The notes beneath the pieces are model-generated. The model did not search any database. It worked only from the letters and a program-made list of their open reading frames with translations, and was not told where the DNA came from. Shown here piece after piece: positions 26,402 through 37,541 of a stretch of 64,000 nt of DNA (positions are counted from its first letter, which is position 1; each line of letters opens with the position of its first letter). The stretch lies in NCBI GenBank assembly GCA_034112285.1, contig JAWUVP010000016.1, positions 25,834-89,833 on the forward strand. Reading direction: 5' to 3'. The position numbers were made by a program, and so were the translations under genes. The stretch is from JAWUVP01 sp034112285 (GTDB lineage: Bacteria; Pseudomonadota; Gammaproteobacteria; JABDGN01).

Positions 26402-26935
26402 CTACTTCTTCTTAGCTTCTTTACGAACAACTTGTTCATCAGCATAACGAACACCCTTACCTTTATAAGGCTCTGGTGGACGATAAGCACGAATCTCAGC
26501 GGCCACTTGACCTACTTGTTGCTTATTAATACCCTTTACCACAACTTCTGTTTGGCTAGGGGTTTCAACAATAACACCTTCTGGCACTTCATGGTTAACG
26601 GGGTGCGAGAAACCTAATGTTAAATTCAAGATTTGACCTTGTGCTTTTGCACGGTAACCAACGCCAACCAGCGTCAATTTACGTTCAAAGCCTGCACTGA
26701 CACCTATAACCATATTATTTAATAGAGCGCGAGTTGTACCGGCCATCATGTTAGCAACACGATCGCTAGGACTGTAATCTAAAGTTAAAATGTTATCGTT
26801 CTGCACGAGCTTGAGGCAATTTGGCAATTTATGCTCTAAACTACCCTTCGCACCTTTAATAGTGACTTGACGACCTGTTTGTTTCAATTCAACACCGTTT
26901 GGTAATTCAATTGGACTGCTTGCAATACGCGACAT
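26402..26935 (-). CDS. rplF: 50S ribosomal protein L6
   Basis: A 177-residue L6 starting MSRIASSPIELPNGVELK, with two related domains and the C-terminal signature RPPEPYKGKGVRYADEQV. Length equals E. coli L6 (177). Confidence 0.98.
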   Translation of the reverse strand: MSRIASSPIELPNGVELKQTGRQVTIKGAKGSLEHKLPNCLKLVQNDNILTLDYSPSDRVANMMAGTTRALLNNMVIGVSAGFERKLTLVGVGYRAKAQGQILNLTLGFSHPVNHEVPEGVIVETPSQTEVVVKGINKQQVGQVAAEIRAYRPPEPYKGKGVRYADEQVVRKEAKKK

Positions 26936-26943
26936 GTTAGCTC

Positions 26944-27339
26944 CTAAACCACTTCAGCTAGCACTTCACCGCCAAGATTGGCTTTGCGTGCTGCTTTTTC
27001 TGTCATTACACCTTTTGGTGTAGAAATAATTGCGATACCTAAACCGTTATCGACTCTAGGTAACTCTTTGCTACCTTTATAAACGCGAAGACTAGGACGG
27101 CTAATACGCTTGATACGCTCAATAACCGGCATGCCATCACAATACTTTAAAGTAATATCCAAAGTTGGCTTACCATTGTTATCGTCAGTACGGTAACTAT
27201 CAATAAAACCTTCTTTCTTTAATACAGCTGCAATCGCTACTTTAATAGTTGAGCTAGGCATTGCTACATTTACTTTTTTTGCCATATGTCCATTACGTAC
27301 GCGGGTGAACATATCAGCTATCGGATCTTGCATACTCAT
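26944..27339 (-). CDS. rpsH: 30S ribosomal protein S8
   Basis: A 131-residue protein starting [17 protein letters not shown], identical in layout to E. coli S8. The ATG at 27339 is chosen because AAGGAG lies just upstream; an in-frame ATG at 27384 would overlap rpsN. The C-terminal [20 protein letters not shown] holds the 16S rRNA-binding site. In E. coli S8 represses the spc operon through the rplE region. Confidence 0.97.
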   Translation of the reverse strand: MSMQDPIADMFTRVRNGHMAKKVNVAMPSSTIKVAIAAVLKKEGFIDSYRTDDNNGKPTLDITLKYCDGMPVIERIKRISRPSLRVYKGSKELPRVDNGLGIAIISTPKGVMTEKAARKANLGGEVLAEVV

Positions 27340-27352
27340 TGTTAATAACTCC

Positions 27353-27658
27353 TTACCAACTTGCTTTACGCAAGCCTGGGACATCGCCCATCATTGTTGC
27401 TTCACGCAGCTTATTACGGCCAAGGCCAAATTTACTATAGACACCGCGAGGACGTCCAGTCAAAAAGCAGCGCGTGCGTTGACGACACGGGCTTGCATTG
27501 CGAGGCAACGCTTGAAACTTAAGCTGCGCTTCCCATTGCTCATCATCACTTGAATTCACATCAGCAATGATTCTCTTTAATTCTGCGCGTTTTTTTGCAT
27601 ATTTTGCAACGGTACGTGCCCGTTTTTTTTCACGCTCTACAACTGCTTTTCTGGCCAT
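27353..27658 (-). CDS. rpsN: 30S ribosomal protein S14 (long, zinc-free type)
   Basis: A 101-residue S14 with the C-terminal [23 protein letters not shown]. It lacks the CxxC pairs of the short zinc form, as is usual for gammaproteobacteria. It lies between rplE and rpsH. Confidence 0.97.
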   Translation of the reverse strand: MARKAVVEREKKRARTVAKYAKKRAELKRIIADVNSSDDEQWEAQLKFQALPRNASPCRQRTRCFLTGRPRGVYSKFGLGRNKLREATMMGDVPGLRKASW

Positions 27659-27670
27659 AAAATATCTACC

Positions 27671-28210
27671 TTAACGTTTAAATGGGAAATTAAACCCAGT
27701 CAATAATGCTTTTGAGGCATCAACATCTTTACCACTTGTTGTGATACAAATATCTAAACCACGAATTTTGTCTACTTTATCGTATTCAATTTCAGGAAAT
27801 ACGATTTGCTCAGTAATACCCAAACTGTAGTTACCTTGGCCATCAAAAGATTTAGGGCTTAAACCACGAAAATCACGTACACGAGGTAACGCAATACTCA
27901 CTAAGCGGTCTAAAAACTCATACATCTTTTCGCCACGTAAAGTAACTTTACAGCCAATAGGCCATTCTTCACGAATTTTAAAGCCTGCAATCGATTTGCG
28001 TGCCTTGGTAACAATCGGTTTTTGCCCAGCGATGAGAGTCATATCACTCACAGCTGCATCAATTGCTTTCTTGTCATTTACTGATTCGCCAACACCCATA
28101 TTGAGTGTAATTTTTGTAATTTTAGGCGCCTGCATTACGCTACCGAAAGAAAATTGCTCTACCAATTTAGGTAGAATTTCTTTTTGATAATGTTCCTTTA
28201 ATCTAGCCAT
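27671..28210 (-). CDS. rplE: 50S ribosomal protein L5
   Basis: A 179-residue protein with [18 protein letters not shown] and the C-terminal [25 protein letters not shown]. It binds 5S rRNA with L18. Length equals E. coli L5 (179). Confidence 0.98.
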   Translation of the reverse strand: MARLKEHYQKEILPKLVEQFSFGSVMQAPKITKITLNMGVGESVNDKKAIDAAVSDMTLIAGQKPIVTKARKSIAGFKIREEWPIGCKVTLRGEKMYEFLDRLVSIALPRVRDFRGLSPKSFDGQGNYSLGITEQIVFPEIEYDKVDKIRGLDICITTSGKDVDASKALLTGFNFPFKR

Positions 28211-28222
28211 TGTTAACCACCA

Positions 28223-28546
28223 TTAAACGTCAATTTGCTCGCCGTTCGATTTAAATACTCGAACTTTACGACCGTCTTCTAAAACTTTAAAACCAACACG
28301 GTCCGCTTTCTCAGATGTTGGATTAAAAATCGCAACATTAGAAGCAGTAATGCTAGCTTCAATCTCTTTAATTCCGCCTTGCTCTTGAATGTTTGGGTTA
28401 GGACGAACATGCTTTTTAACCATGTTAAGACCCTCTACAAACAAACGTCCAGCTTTTGGCAACATACTTGTGATGGTGCCTTGACGACCCTTGTCTTTAC
28501 CAGCAATAAGAATTACTTTATCACCTTTTTTTAATTTACTAGCCAT
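28223..28546 (-). CDS. rplX: 50S ribosomal protein L24
   Basis: A 107-residue protein with a KOW motif at the N-terminus (KLKKGDKVILIAGKDKGRQG) and the VEGLNMVKKHVRPNPNIQEQGG segment. It is an early assembly initiator of the large subunit. Confidence 0.98.
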   Translation of the reverse strand: MASKLKKGDKVILIAGKDKGRQGTITSMLPKAGRLFVEGLNMVKKHVRPNPNIQEQGGIKEIEASITASNVAIFNPTSEKADRVGFKVLEDGRKVRVFKSNGEQIDV

Positions 28547-28559
28547 AAATCCTCTCTCT

Positions 28560-28928
28560 CTATAATACTTCAGGGGCTAAGGATACGATTTTCATGAATT
28601 TTGCGTTACGCAATTCACGGGTTACCGGTCCAAAGATTCGAGTACCAATCGGCTGAAGCTGTGCATTCAACAACACAACCGCATTATTATCAAATTTGAT
28701 TTTTGAACCATCTTTACGACGAACACCAGCAGCAGTACGCACGACCACAGCCTTCATGACTTCGCCTTTTTTCACTTTACCACGTGGAATAGCCGTTTTG
28801 ACACTAACTACAATAACATCACCGACACTTGCGTAACGACGATGAGAACCACCTAATACTTTAATACACATCACACGACGAGCACCGCTATTATCTGCTA
28901 CGTCTAACCTGGTCTGCATTTGAATCAT
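28560..28928 (-). CDS. rplN: 50S ribosomal protein L14
   Basis: A 122-residue protein with [20 protein letters not shown] and the C-terminal [23 protein letters not shown], almost identical to E. coli L14 over these parts. It is the first gene of the spc operon and has a 240-nt gap with a terminator and promoter in front of it. Confidence 0.98.
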   Translation of the reverse strand: MIQMQTRLDVADNSGARRVMCIKVLGGSHRRYASVGDVIVVSVKTAIPRGKVKKGEVMKAVVVRTAAGVRRKDGSKIKFDNNAVVLLNAQLQPIGTRIFGPVTRELRNAKFMKIVSLAPEVL

Positions 28929-29083
28929 TTATTTGCTCCAATTTTTTAATCTAACAATATTTTTTGCTAGATTCGAGGAAAGGTCATACACCCTTAACCT
29001 CTGTGCTAACCCATTGATTTTACTCATTTAGGATTGCAGTTCACTCTCGCCGCATAACAATGCTACAGGGTGAAAGGGCGCTA

Positions 29084-29089
29084 AGTATA
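29084..29089 (-). promoter_or_regulatory. Probable spc operon promoter (extended -10)
   Basis: On the minus strand TGGTATACT is an extended -10 element (TGn plus TATACT at 29084-29089). The -35 region 16-17 nt away is weak (TTTCGT) and falls in the T run of the S10 operon terminator. A leader of about 150 nt precedes rplN, as at the E. coli spc promoter. Confidence 0.5.
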
Positions 29090-29101
29090 CCACCTGTTTA
29101 T

Positions 29102-29148
29102 AAAAACGAAAGGACAAAAAACAGCTTTTTACTAATTTTCGTCCTTTT
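29102..29148 (-). terminator. Terminator of the S10 operon after rpsQ
   Basis: On the minus strand AAAAGGAC...GTCCTTT forms the stem (29109-29115 with 29141-29148), extended by A/T pairs and followed by TTTCGTTTTT. Confidence 0.6.
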
Positions 29149-29169
29149 ATTGATAAGCTTCTGATTTAA

Positions 29170-29433
29170 CTAAGCTTTTTCCAGGACTTCGACTAACTCC
29201 CAAGACTTTGTTTTAGATCTTGGACGTCCTTCTTGAATTCGCACTATATCACCTTCAGCACACTGATTTTCAGCATCATGCGCTTTAAGCTTGCTAGAAC
29301 GTTTTACATACTTCTTATAAATAGGGTCTTTGACCTTACGTTCTACCAACACAGTAATAGTTTGGTTCATTTTATTGCTAGTTACACGACCTGTCTCGGT
29401 ACGAACAACTTTTTCACGTTTTAATTCACTCAT
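29170..29433 (-). CDS. rpsQ: 30S ribosomal protein S17
   Basis: An 87-residue S17 with the core [20 protein letters not shown] and [22 protein letters not shown]. The gene ends the S10 operon and overlaps rpmC by 4 nt. Confidence 0.98.
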   Translation of the reverse strand: MSELKREKVVRTETGRVTSNKMNQTITVLVERKVKDPIYKKYVKRSSKLKAHDAENQCAEGDIVRIQEGRPRSKTKSWELVEVLEKA

Positions 29434-29648
29434 GCGGCCTCAACCTTGTTCTTGCGTTCATTGTTCTTACGTTCACTGATTACGGTTTTTACGCGGGCAA
29501 TATCACGACTGACATCGCGTAAACGGTGTGAGCTAGCTAATTGGCCTGTACCTTTTTGCATCCGTAAATTGAAACGCTCGCGAGTTAATGCTAACAATTC
29601 GTCTTGCAACGCCTTGTCATCTTTATCTCTTAATTCATTTGCTTTCAT
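29430..29648 (-). CDS. rpmC: 50S ribosomal protein L29
   Basis: A 72-residue two-helix protein ([19 protein letters not shown], then [21 protein letters not shown]). It overlaps rplP by one base and rpsQ by four, indicating coupled translation. Confidence 0.98.
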   Translation of the reverse strand: MKANELRDKDDKALQDELLALTRERFNLRMQKGTGQLASSHRLRDVSRDIARVKTVISERKNNERKNKVEAA

Positions 29649-30061
29649 TATAATACCGTCCGATTAATAAATTTGGTTTTCACAGGTAGTTTAGAAGCTG
29701 CTAGCGCAAAAGCTTCGCGCGCAATTTCTTCTGATACACCTTCCATTTCGAAAAGCATGCGACCTGGCTGTACTAAAGCAACCCAATGATCAACACTACC
29801 TTTACCTTTACCTTGACGCACTTCTAAAGGTTTTTTAGTGATGGGCTTGTCTGGGAATATACGAATCCAGATTTGTCCACCACGCTTAATACGTCGTGTC
29901 ATTGCGCGACGAGCCGCTTCAATTTGACGTGCAGTAATGCGTGCACGACCATCACAACGTAAACCAAACTCACCAAAGCTCACTTTGTTACCTCTGGTAG
30001 CCAAGCCGCGGTTACGACCTTTATGCATTTTTCGGAATTTTGTCCGTTTTGGCTGTAACAT
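29648..30061 (-). CDS. rplP: 50S ribosomal protein L16
   Basis: A 137-residue protein starting [20 protein letters not shown], with the loop containing Arg ([20 protein letters not shown]) that lies near the peptidyl transferase region. Length equals E. coli (136). Confidence 0.98.
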   Translation of the reverse strand: MLQPKRTKFRKMHKGRNRGLATRGNKVSFGEFGLRCDGRARITARQIEAARRAMTRRIKRGGQIWIRIFPDKPITKKPLEVRQGKGKGSVDHWVALVQPGRMLFEMEGVSEEIAREAFALAASKLPVKTKFINRTVL

Positions 30062-30078
30062 TCTTCTATCCTCTTAAC

Positions 30079-30768
30079 TTAAGCGGCTTTTTTGCCTGAT
30101 TTCGATTTCTTCTCATCATCGCTTGTTTTGGCTTCATGATTTTCGCCATAAACTTCGCCTTTGAAGATCCATACTTTCACACCAATAATACCGTAAGTGG
30201 TTAATGCCTCAGCAGTACCATAATCGATATCAGCACGGAAGGTTTGTAGAGGTACACGACCTTCATGATAGCCTTCACTACGTGCAATTTCAGCGCCGCC
30301 TAAACGACCAGCAGCTTTAATTTTGATACCTTCAGCACCAGCACGTTGTGCAGCGCTAATAGCACGCTTCATTGCACGACGAAACATAACGCGCTTTTCT
30401 AATTGCTGCGCGACTGATTCAGCGACTAACTGAGCATCAACTTCTGGGCGACGAACTTCTTCGATGTCAATGTGCACGGGCACACCCATCATTTTCGTCA
30501 CTTCTTTACGTACTTTCTCAACGTCACCACCTTTTTTACCGATAATCACGCCTGGACGTGCAGTATAGATAGTGATCTTAGCATTTTGCGCAGGGCGCTC
30601 AATTTTAATGCGGCTGATTCCAGCTTTTGCTAAGCGTTTTTTTAAGAAAGCGCGTACTTCCATATCAGCTTGCAATTTTTCAGCGTAATCAGTGCTGGCA
30701 TACCATTTAGAGTTCCAATCGCGAACAATACCTAAGCGTATACCCGTTGGATGAACTTTTTGTCCCAT
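30079..30768 (-). CDS. rpsC: 30S ribosomal protein S3
   Basis: A 229-residue S3 beginning [20 protein letters not shown], with a KH domain ([20 protein letters not shown], residues 69-88) and the C-terminal [19 protein letters not shown]. The tail is Lys-rich ([13 protein letters not shown]). It lines the mRNA entry channel. Confidence 0.98.
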   Translation of the reverse strand: MGQKVHPTGIRLGIVRDWNSKWYASTDYAEKLQADMEVRAFLKKRLAKAGISRIKIERPAQNAKITIYTARPGVIIGKKGGDVEKVRKEVTKMMGVPVHIDIEEVRRPEVDAQLVAESVAQQLEKRVMFRRAMKRAISAAQRAGAEGIKIKAAGRLGGAEIARSEGYHEGRVPLQTFRADIDYGTAEALTTYGIIGVKVWIFKGEVYGENHEAKTSDDEKKSKSGKKAA

Positions 30769-30781
30769 AGTTTATCTACCT

Positions 30782-31114
30782 TTAATCGTCTGACACAATC
30801 ACAGTGATGTGACTGGTACGTTTTAAAATACTATTAACTCGGCCTTTTGCACGAGGACGATGACGTTTGTACGTCGCGCCTTCATCAACAAAAATGCGTT
30901 TAATACTCAACTCATCGACATCTGCACCGTCGTTGTTTTCAGCATTTGCTACGGCAGAATTTACTAATTTCTTAATAATGACTGCGGCTTTCTTTGGACT
31001 GAATTCCAAAAGCTCTAGGGCTTTATCTACTGGCATAGTGCGAATTTGGTCAGCAACCAAACGTGCTTTTTGCGCTGAGATGCGTACTGCTTTTAATTTA
31101 GCTGTAGTTTCCAT
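30782..31114 (-). CDS. rplV: 50S ribosomal protein L22
   Basis: A 110-residue protein with [16 protein letters not shown] and the exit-tunnel hairpin around [20 protein letters not shown]. Macrolide-related deletions in this loop are not seen; the loop has the usual form. Confidence 0.98.
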   Translation of the reverse strand: METTAKLKAVRISAQKARLVADQIRTMPVDKALELLEFSPKKAAVIIKKLVNSAVANAENNDGADVDELSIKRIFVDEGATYKRHRPRAKGRVNSILKRTSHITVIVSDD

Positions 31115-31125
31115 CGTTATTCCTC

Positions 31126-31398
31126 TTACTTCGCTTTTCGGTCGCCGGCGTGCACTTTAAAAGTACGCGTCAAGGCAAATTCACCCGCTTTATGTCCAAC
31201 CATCTGTTCAGTAACAACTGTTGGTATAAATTGGCGGCCATTATGAATCGCTAATTTTAAACCTACCATATCTGGCGTTATCATTGAACGACGAGACCAG
31301 GTTTTAATTGGTTTTTTGTCACCATTGGCAACAGCCTTTTCAACTTTCTTTGCTAATGATAAATCAACAAAAGGGCCTTTTTTTAATGAACGTGGCAT
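31126..31398 (-). CDS. rpsS: 30S ribosomal protein S19
   Basis: A 90-residue protein starting [18 protein letters not shown], with [13 protein letters not shown] and [19 protein letters not shown]. It sits in the 30S head. Confidence 0.98.
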   Translation of the reverse strand: MPRSLKKGPFVDLSLAKKVEKAVANGDKKPIKTWSRRSMITPDMVGLKLAIHNGRQFIPTVVTEQMVGHKAGEFALTRTFKVHAGDRKAK

Positions 31399-31411
31399 AA
31401 TTATTTATCCT

Positions 31412-32242
31412 TTACTTTGAATTCTTACGACGACGAACAATAAACTTACTAGTACGTTTATTGTGACGAGTTTTCTTACCTTTGGTTTTAACACCCCAAG
31501 GCGTAACAGGGTGACGGCCACCAGAAGTACGTCCTTCACCACCACCATGTGGATGATCAACCGGGTTCATGGCTACACCACGAACGGTTGGACGTATACC
31601 ACGCCAGCGACTAGCACCCGCTTTACCGAGTGAACGTAAACTGTGTTCTGAGTTACTCACTTCGCCGATTGTGGCTTGGCAGTTAACGTGTACTTTACGC
31701 ACTTCACCAGAGCGTAAACGTAATGTTGCGTAATCACCTTCACGCGCTAATAATTGCACGCTTGCACCTGCACTACGTGCCATCTGCGCGCCTTTACCAG
31801 GACGCATTTCGATACAATGAATAGTGGTACCAATTGGAATGCTACGCAACGGCAGGCTATTACCCGCTTTAATGGCAACATCATCACCGGAAACAACCGT
31901 GTCATCTTTCTTTAAGCCTTTAGGGGCAATAATATAACGACGTTCACCATCAGAATAAACAAGCAATGCGATGTGGGCGCTGCGATTTGGATCATATTCC
32001 AAACGTTCAACAGTCCCTACAACACCTGGCTTATTACGCTTAAAATCGATAATACGGTAACGTTGCTTATGACCACCACCGTGGTGACGAGTCGTAATGC
32101 GGCCCATATTATTACGGCCAGCTTTTTTAGGCTTGGCAGTCGTTAAAGGACCATGAGGCTTACCTTTATGTAAAGGTGAATCCACCACCATCGTAACAAA
32201 ACGACGTCCGGGTGAAGTTGGTTTGGCTCTTTGTAATGTCAT
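31412..32242 (-). CDS. rplB: 50S ribosomal protein L2
   Basis: A 276-residue L2 with the OB-fold and SH3-like domains and the conserved [18 protein letters not shown] segment, in which the His residue (DHPHGG) is essential for peptidyl transferase assembly. Length agrees with E. coli (273). Confidence 0.98.
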   Translation of the reverse strand: MTLQRAKPTSPGRRFVTMVVDSPLHKGKPHGPLTTAKPKKAGRNNMGRITTRHHGGGHKQRYRIIDFKRNKPGVVGTVERLEYDPNRSAHIALLVYSDGERRYIIAPKGLKKDDTVVSGDDVAIKAGNSLPLRSIPIGTTIHCIEMRPGKGAQMARSAGASVQLLAREGDYATLRLRSGEVRKVHVNCQATIGEVSNSEHSLRSLGKAGASRWRGIRPTVRGVAMNPVDHPHGGGEGRTSGGRHPVTPWGVKTKGKKTRHNKRTSKFIVRRRKNSK

Positions 32243-32244
32243 TC

Positions 32245-32544
32245 TTAGCTCTCCTTACCGGCAAAATTAAGGTCGCTACCTTCAGCTAGGCTGACGTAGG
32301 CTTTCTTCCAGTCTTTGCGCTTGCCTGCAACTTGGCGAAAGTTACGTTTTTTGCCTTTAACATTGGCAATACGAACATTTTTAACTTTAGTTTCAAACAA
32401 CATTTCAACGGCTGCTTTCACTTCAGGCTTCGTTGCGTCTTTAGTAACTTTGAACACAACTTGATTGTGTTTCTCACCAATCTGAGTTGATTTTTCTGAC
32501 ACATGTGGTGTCAGAAGTATATTCATAATACGTTCTTGATTCAT
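32245..32544 (-). CDS. rplW: 50S ribosomal protein L23
   Basis: A 99-residue protein with [20 protein letters not shown] and [18 protein letters not shown]. It borders the peptide exit tunnel and docks trigger factor and SRP. It overlaps rplD by 4 nt. Confidence 0.98.
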   Translation of the reverse strand: MNQERIMNILLTPHVSEKSTQIGEKHNQVVFKVTKDATKPEVKAAVEMLFETKVKNVRIANVKGKKRNFRQVAGKRKDWKKAYVSLAEGSDLNFAGKES

Positions 32545-33161
32545 CCTAACATCTCCTCAACTTGTTTAATCGCAGGGACTGTCATTATAACCTTATGGTA
32601 AGACATTAAGCATACCGGGTTAACAGCTTGCACATCAATAACATCAACGTTAGATAAGTTGCGTGCTGATAAAAACAAATTCTTATCAACTTCGCTAGCT
32701 ACGATTAAGACCTTTTCTACATTAAGCGCTTTCAAAGTCTTGGCTAAATCTTTAGTCTTAGGTGTGGACATCGTAAGATCTTTTACTGCAACTAAACGGC
32801 CATCCTCAACTAAGAAAGACATAATCGAGCGCATTGCGCCGCGATACATCTTACGATTCACTTTGTGTGAATGGTCACGCGGCTGCGCAGCAAACGTTAC
32901 GCCACCTTTACGCCATAAAGGACCACGGCTTGTACCCGCACGTGCACGACCAGTACCTTTTTGACGCCATGGCTTAGCACCACCGCCACTGACTGCTGAA
33001 CGATTTTTTTGTGCTTTAGTTCCTTGACGGCCACCTGCTTGATAGGCAACTACAACTTGATGAATCAAAGGTTCGTTATATTCGCGACCAAAGACTTCAT
33101 CATTTACAGAAAGCTTTTCGCTCGTTTTATTATCTGGAGTAATAAGTGTTATATCCATCAT
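32541..33161 (-). CDS. rplD: 50S ribosomal protein L4
   Basis: A 206-residue L4 with the tunnel loop [25 protein letters not shown] (about residues 63-87). In E. coli L4 also represses the S10 operon by binding its leader. No comparable leader is visible before rpsJ here, since fusA ends only 10 nt in front of it. Confidence 0.98.
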   Translation of the reverse strand: MMDITLITPDNKTSEKLSVNDEVFGREYNEPLIHQVVVAYQAGGRQGTKAQKNRSAVSGGGAKPWRQKGTGRARAGTSRGPLWRKGGVTFAAQPRDHSHKVNRKMYRGAMRSIMSFLVEDGRLVAVKDLTMSTPKTKDLAKTLKALNVEKVLIVASEVDKNLFLSARNLSNVDVIDVQAVNPVCLMSYHKVIMTVPAIKQVEEMLG

Positions 33162-33169
33162 TGCTCTCC

Positions 33170-33808
33170 TTATACCGACTGCTTGATAGCAGAAGTAATT
33201 ACTACGTCGCCTTTTGGCGCACCAGGTACCGCGCCTTTAACCAATAATAGGTTGCGTTCGGCATCAATTTTAACTACTTGTAAATTTTCAGCAGTTACAT
33301 TTTTGTTTCCCATTTGCCCGGCCATTTTCTTACCTTTGAAAACACGACCTGGCGTTTGGTTTTGACCAGTAGAACCAATCGCACGATGTGATACAGAGTT
33401 ACCATGCGTCGCATCTTGCATTGAGAAGTTATGACGCTTCACACCACCTTGAAAACCCTTACCTTTCGAGGTGCCACGCACATCAACGGCTTTAATTTCT
33501 GCAAATCGTTCTACCGTTAGTGAGGCACCTAATTCAATACCGTCCATTTCGCTACTATCAACACGAAATTCCCATAAGCCACGACCGGCTTCTGTATTCG
33601 CTTTTGCAAAATGACCTGCTTTGGGCTTGCTTACTCGAGAAGCTTTGCGCGCACCCGTGGTGACTTGCACCGAAGTATAGCCATCATTTTCAAGTGTTTT
33701 AAGCTGCGTTACCCTGTTAGGTAGCACTTCAATTACGGTAACTGGGATGCTCTCGTCATCTGTGAAGATACGACTCATACCAATTTTTCTTCCAATCATT
33801 CCAAACAT
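33170..33808 (-). CDS. rplC: 50S ribosomal protein L3
   Basis: A 212-residue protein with the central extension [20 protein letters not shown], including Gln residue 152 region (TGQNQTPG) that is methylated in E. coli. It is an early assembly protein near the peptidyl transferase centre. Confidence 0.98.
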   Translation of the reverse strand: MFGMIGRKIGMSRIFTDDESIPVTVIEVLPNRVTQLKTLENDGYTSVQVTTGARKASRVSKPKAGHFAKANTEAGRGLWEFRVDSSEMDGIELGASLTVERFAEIKAVDVRGTSKGKGFQGGVKRHNFSMQDATHGNSVSHRAIGSTGQNQTPGRVFKGKKMAGQMGNKNVTAENLQVVKIDAERNLLLVKGAVPGAPKGDVVITSAIKQSV

Positions 33809-33837
33809 TTATATCACCTTAATCTTGTGAGCGTAAA

Positions 33838-34338
33838 TTACGCGCCACTACTGCCTAAACTAATTTGTACATCAACACCCGCGGCTAAATCTAATTTCAT
33901 TAGCGAATCAACCGTTTTTTCTGTAGGGGCGACAATGTCAACCATACGTTTGTGTGTACGCAATTCATATTGGTCACGTGCATCTTTATTTACATGTGGC
34001 GAAACCAAAATCGTAAAACGCTCTATGCGTGTTGGCAAAGGAATTGGACCAACCAATTTCGCGCCGGTACGCTTTGCTGTGCTAACAATTTCAGCGGTTG
34101 ATTTGTCAATCAAACGATGGTCAAAAGACTTAAGCTTAATACGAATGCGTTGTTTTGACATCGCTTCCGTTTTTTTGCTTGTGGCCTTTTTCGCAGCTGG
34201 CTTCTTAGCTGCTGGCTTTTTAGCTACCACTTTTTTGGCTGCTGGCTTTTTAGCCGGCGCTTTTGCAGTCACTTCAGTTGCTTTTGTCTCAACTTTTGCT
34301 TCTTCAGTATTCGTATTATCTGTTTTATCAGTTGTCAT
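33838..34338 (-). CDS. rpsJ: 30S ribosomal protein S10 with a Lys/Ala-rich N-terminal extension
   Basis: The reading frame gives 166 residues, against 103 in E. coli. Residues 60-166 are ordinary S10 ([20 protein letters not shown]). Residues 1-59 are an added, probably disordered part: an acidic start ([18 protein letters not shown]) followed by histone-H1-like repeats of AKKPAAKK. The start at 34338 is favoured because AAGGGAGACG lies just before it and it follows the fusA stop by 10 nt. Starting at the internal Met (34161) would leave a 187-nt gap; GGAAG precedes that Met, so internal initiation cannot be excluded. tuf, normally between fusA and rpsJ, is absent. Confidence 0.9.
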   Translation of the reverse strand: MTTDKTDNTNTEEAKVETKATEVTAKAPAKKPAAKKVVAKKPAAKKPAAKKATSKKTEAMSKQRIRIKLKSFDHRLIDKSTAEIVSTAKRTGAKLVGPIPLPTRIERFTILVSPHVNKDARDQYELRTHKRMVDIVAPTEKTVDSLMKLDLAAGVDVQISLGSSGA

Positions 34339-34348
34339 AACGTCTCCC

Positions 34349-36451
34349 TTATGCCGCGTGTTTTTTAATTACTTCATCGGCAACACTCTTCGGAGCTTCT
34401 GAATATTTTTCAAACTCCATTGAATATGTTGCACGCCCTTGAGACATGGAACGCAAATCAGTTGCGTAACCAAACATCTCTGAAAGAGGTACTGCTGCGT
34501 TGATAGTCTTACCAGACACGGTATCTTCCATACCTTGCACGATACCGCGACGACGATTTAAATCACCCATCACGTCACCCATATAATCCTCTGGGGTAAC
34601 CACTTCAACTTTCATCATTGGCTCAAGTAAAACCGCACCTGCATTCAACGCACCTTGCTTCAAGGCCATTGAGCCGGCAATTTTAAAAGCCATTTCATTT
34701 GAATCGACATCATGATATGAACCATCATAAAGTGTCGCTTTCACATCAACTAATGGGAAACCAGCTAAAACGCCATTTTCCATTTGTTCTTTAACACCCT
34801 TATCAACGGCGCCGATGTATTCGCGTGGAACCGCTCCACCCACAATTTCATTAACAAACTCATACCCATCACCAGCAACTTGTGGCTCTAGTTTTATCCA
34901 AACATGACCGTATTGACCACGACCACCTGATTGGCGTACAAATTTACCTTCTTGCTCAACCGTTTTACGAATCGTTTCACGGTAAGCAACTTGTGGTTTA
35001 CCTACATTCGCTTCAACGTTAAATTCACGTCTCATGCGGTCTACAATAATTTCCAAATGAAGCTCACCCATGCCGCCAATAATGGTCTGGCCTGACTCTT
35101 CATCGGTGCGAACAGTGAATGATGGATCTTCTTGCGCTAACTTACCTAACGCAACACCCATTTTTTCTTGGTCAGCCTTAGTTTTAGGCTCAACTGCAAC
35201 GAAGATAACTGGCTCTGGGAAATCCATACGCTCTAAAGTGATAATATCACTTAAGGCACATAAGGTTTCACCGGTTGTGACATCTTTAAGTCCAACGGCA
35301 GCAGCGATATCACCAGCGCGAACCTCTTTAATTTCTTCACGAGTGTTTGAATGCATCTGTAAGATACGACCAACGCGCTCTTTGCGATGTTTAACTGGGT
35401 TATAAATAGTGTCACCAGAAGACAGTATACCCGAGTAAACCCGGAAGAATGTCAGTGTACCCACGAACGGGTCAGTAGCAATTTTAAAGGCTAATGCCGA
35501 GAAAGGCTCATCGTCACTCGCTTTACGATCTGATTCTGTTTCATCTTTATCGTCCAACACGCCTTTAATTGGCGGCACGTCGGTTGGCGCTGGCATATAA
35601 TCAATCATACCATCTAACATGGCCTGCACACCTTTGTTTTTAAAGGCTGTACCACAGAAAACAGGAACCACCTCATTGGCCAATGTGCGCGCACGAATAC
35701 CTTTGCGAATTTCTTCTTCAGAAAGTTTTTCACCTTCTAAATATTTTTCCATTAATTCTTCGGTAGCTTCTGCAGCGGCTTCAATTAAGTTTTCACGCCA
35801 TTTTTCTGCATCAGCTTGCATGTCAGCAGGGATATCTGCATAAGTATGTTTCATACCCATGTTTTCTTCTTCCCAATAGATTGCCTTCATTTTCAAAAGG
35901 TCAATCACACCTTTGAAATCTTTTTCAGCACCGATAGCTAATTGCACAGGCACAGGATTTGCACCTAAACGCTCAACAATGGTTTCAACAACGCGCAAGA
36001 AATTTGCGCCATCGCGGTCCATTTTGTTGACGAAGGCCATACGTGGCACGCCATATTTGTTGGCTTGACGCCATACTGTTTCAGATTGCGGCTCAACACC
36101 ACTTACAGCACAAAACACAGCAACAGCACCATCTAATACACGTAATGAACGCTCTACTTCAATAGTAAAGTCAACGTGACCAGGGGTGTCAATAATGTTG
36201 ATACGGTGATTTTTGTATTGCTCATCCATACCACTCCAGAAACAAGTCGTTGCAGCAGAGGTAATAGTAATACCACGCTCTTGCTCTTGCTCCATCCAGT
36301 CCATAGTGGCGGCGCCATCATGCACTTCACCAATTTTATGTGATACACCAGTATAGTAAAGAATACGCTCTGTCGTCGTGGTTTTACCGGCATCAATATG
36401 CGCCATGATACCAACGTTACGATATTCTTGAATGGGGGTTTTACGGGCCAT
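34349..36451 (-). CDS. fusA: Elongation factor G
   Basis: A 700-residue translocase GTPase. GTP-binding motifs are AHIDAGKTT (residues 17-25), [17 protein letters not shown] and [10 protein letters not shown]; domains II-V follow, with [15 protein letters not shown] and the C-terminal domain IV segment [15 protein letters not shown]. Length matches E. coli EF-G (704). The stop lies 10 nt from the rpsJ start. Confidence 0.98.
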   Translation of the reverse strand: MARKTPIQEYRNVGIMAHIDAGKTTTTERILYYTGVSHKIGEVHDGAATMDWMEQEQERGITITSAATTCFWSGMDEQYKNHRINIIDTPGHVDFTIEVERSLRVLDGAVAVFCAVSGVEPQSETVWRQANKYGVPRMAFVNKMDRDGANFLRVVETIVERLGANPVPVQLAIGAEKDFKGVIDLLKMKAIYWEEENMGMKHTYADIPADMQADAEKWRENLIEAAAEATEELMEKYLEGEKLSEEEIRKGIRARTLANEVVPVFCGTAFKNKGVQAMLDGMIDYMPAPTDVPPIKGVLDDKDETESDRKASDDEPFSALAFKIATDPFVGTLTFFRVYSGILSSGDTIYNPVKHRKERVGRILQMHSNTREEIKEVRAGDIAAAVGLKDVTTGETLCALSDIITLERMDFPEPVIFVAVEPKTKADQEKMGVALGKLAQEDPSFTVRTDEESGQTIIGGMGELHLEIIVDRMRREFNVEANVGKPQVAYRETIRKTVEQEGKFVRQSGGRGQYGHVWIKLEPQVAGDGYEFVNEIVGGAVPREYIGAVDKGVKEQMENGVLAGFPLVDVKATLYDGSYHDVDSNEMAFKIAGSMALKQGALNAGAVLLEPMMKVEVVTPEDYMGDVMGDLNRRRGIVQGMEDTVSGKTINAAVPLSEMFGYATDLRSMSQGRATYSMEFEKYSEAPKSVADEVIKKHAA

Positions 36452-36463
36452 GAATTAACTCCT

Positions 36464-36952
<489 letters not shown>

Positions 36953-36957
36953 CTACC

Positions 36958-37332
36958 TTATTTCTTTGGTCGTTTAGTGCCGTATTTAGAACGGCCTTGC
37001 TTACGATCACTAACACCACTGGTATCTAAGCTACCGCGAACAGTGTGATAACGCACACCCGGCAAATCTTTTACCCGACCACCGCGAATAAGCACAACTG
37101 AATGCTCTTGCAGGTTATGACCTTCACCACCAATATAAGAGGTGACTTCAAAACCGTTGGTTAAGCGCACACGAGCGACTTTACGCAAGGCAGAGTTAGG
37201 TTTTTTAGGTGTTGTGGTGTAAACACGGGTACAAACACCGCGTTTTTGAGGACAGGCTTTCAAAGCCGGTACATTTGTCTTTTTAATGACTTTTTTGCGT
37301 CCTTTACGGACTAATTGGTTAATCGTTGCCAT
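36958..37332 (-). CDS. rpsL: 30S ribosomal protein S12
   Basis: A 124-residue S12 with the decoding-site loops [19 protein letters not shown] and [20 protein letters not shown]. The Lys residues equivalent to E. coli Lys42 and Lys87 are present, so the usual streptomycin-resistance changes are not seen. It is the first gene of the str operon. Confidence 0.98.
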   Translation of the reverse strand: MATINQLVRKGRKKVIKKTNVPALKACPQKRGVCTRVYTTTPKKPNSALRKVARVRLTNGFEVTSYIGGEGHNLQEHSVVLIRGGRVKDLPGVRYHTVRGSLDTSGVSDRKQGRSKYGTKRPKK

Positions 37333-37370
37333 ATCTAGTTACTTCTCCCAAACTGGTTAGGCCTTACTTA

Positions 37371-37495
37371 AAATACAAAAACCCCCAACCATATCAACAT
37401 GATAGAGTAGGGATTTAAAACTTATGTCGCCCAATTGGCGACTTTCTCTCATTTAGGGTCCCGGGCTTTTCGGCCCTACCTGCGGCCCTAATGAG
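37371..37495 (-). promoter_or_regulatory. Structured str operon leader with attenuator-like hairpin
   Basis: On the minus strand, between promoter and rpsL, three hairpins follow one another. First is an outer CTCATTAGGG/CCCTAAATGAG pair (37486-37495 with 37448-37458) enclosing GGGCCGAAAAGCCC. Next is a GTCGCC/GGCGAC hairpin (37426-37442). Last is an imperfect CTATCA/TGATAT hairpin bounded by CCC and GGGGG and followed by TTTTTGTATTTT (37371-37414), which looks like an intrinsic terminator. Confidence 0.5.
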
Positions 37496-37512
37496 GCTAT
37501 TCAGGGACACGC

Positions 37513-37541
37513 AATATACACCACTTAACCTGTATTGCCAA
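37513..37541 (-). promoter_or_regulatory. str operon promoter
   Basis: TTGGCA (minus strand, 37536-37541) and TATATT (37513-37518) are separated by exactly 17 nt. This is the only strong promoter before rpsL and, because of the missing gap between fusA and rpsJ, may also drive the S10 genes. Confidence 0.65.

Noticed and set aside
33827..34402. 191-codon plus-strand ORF antisense to rpsJ
   Set aside because: It is the complement of the Lys/Ala-rich repeats of the S10 extension, giving an artificial Ala/Phe-rich frame.
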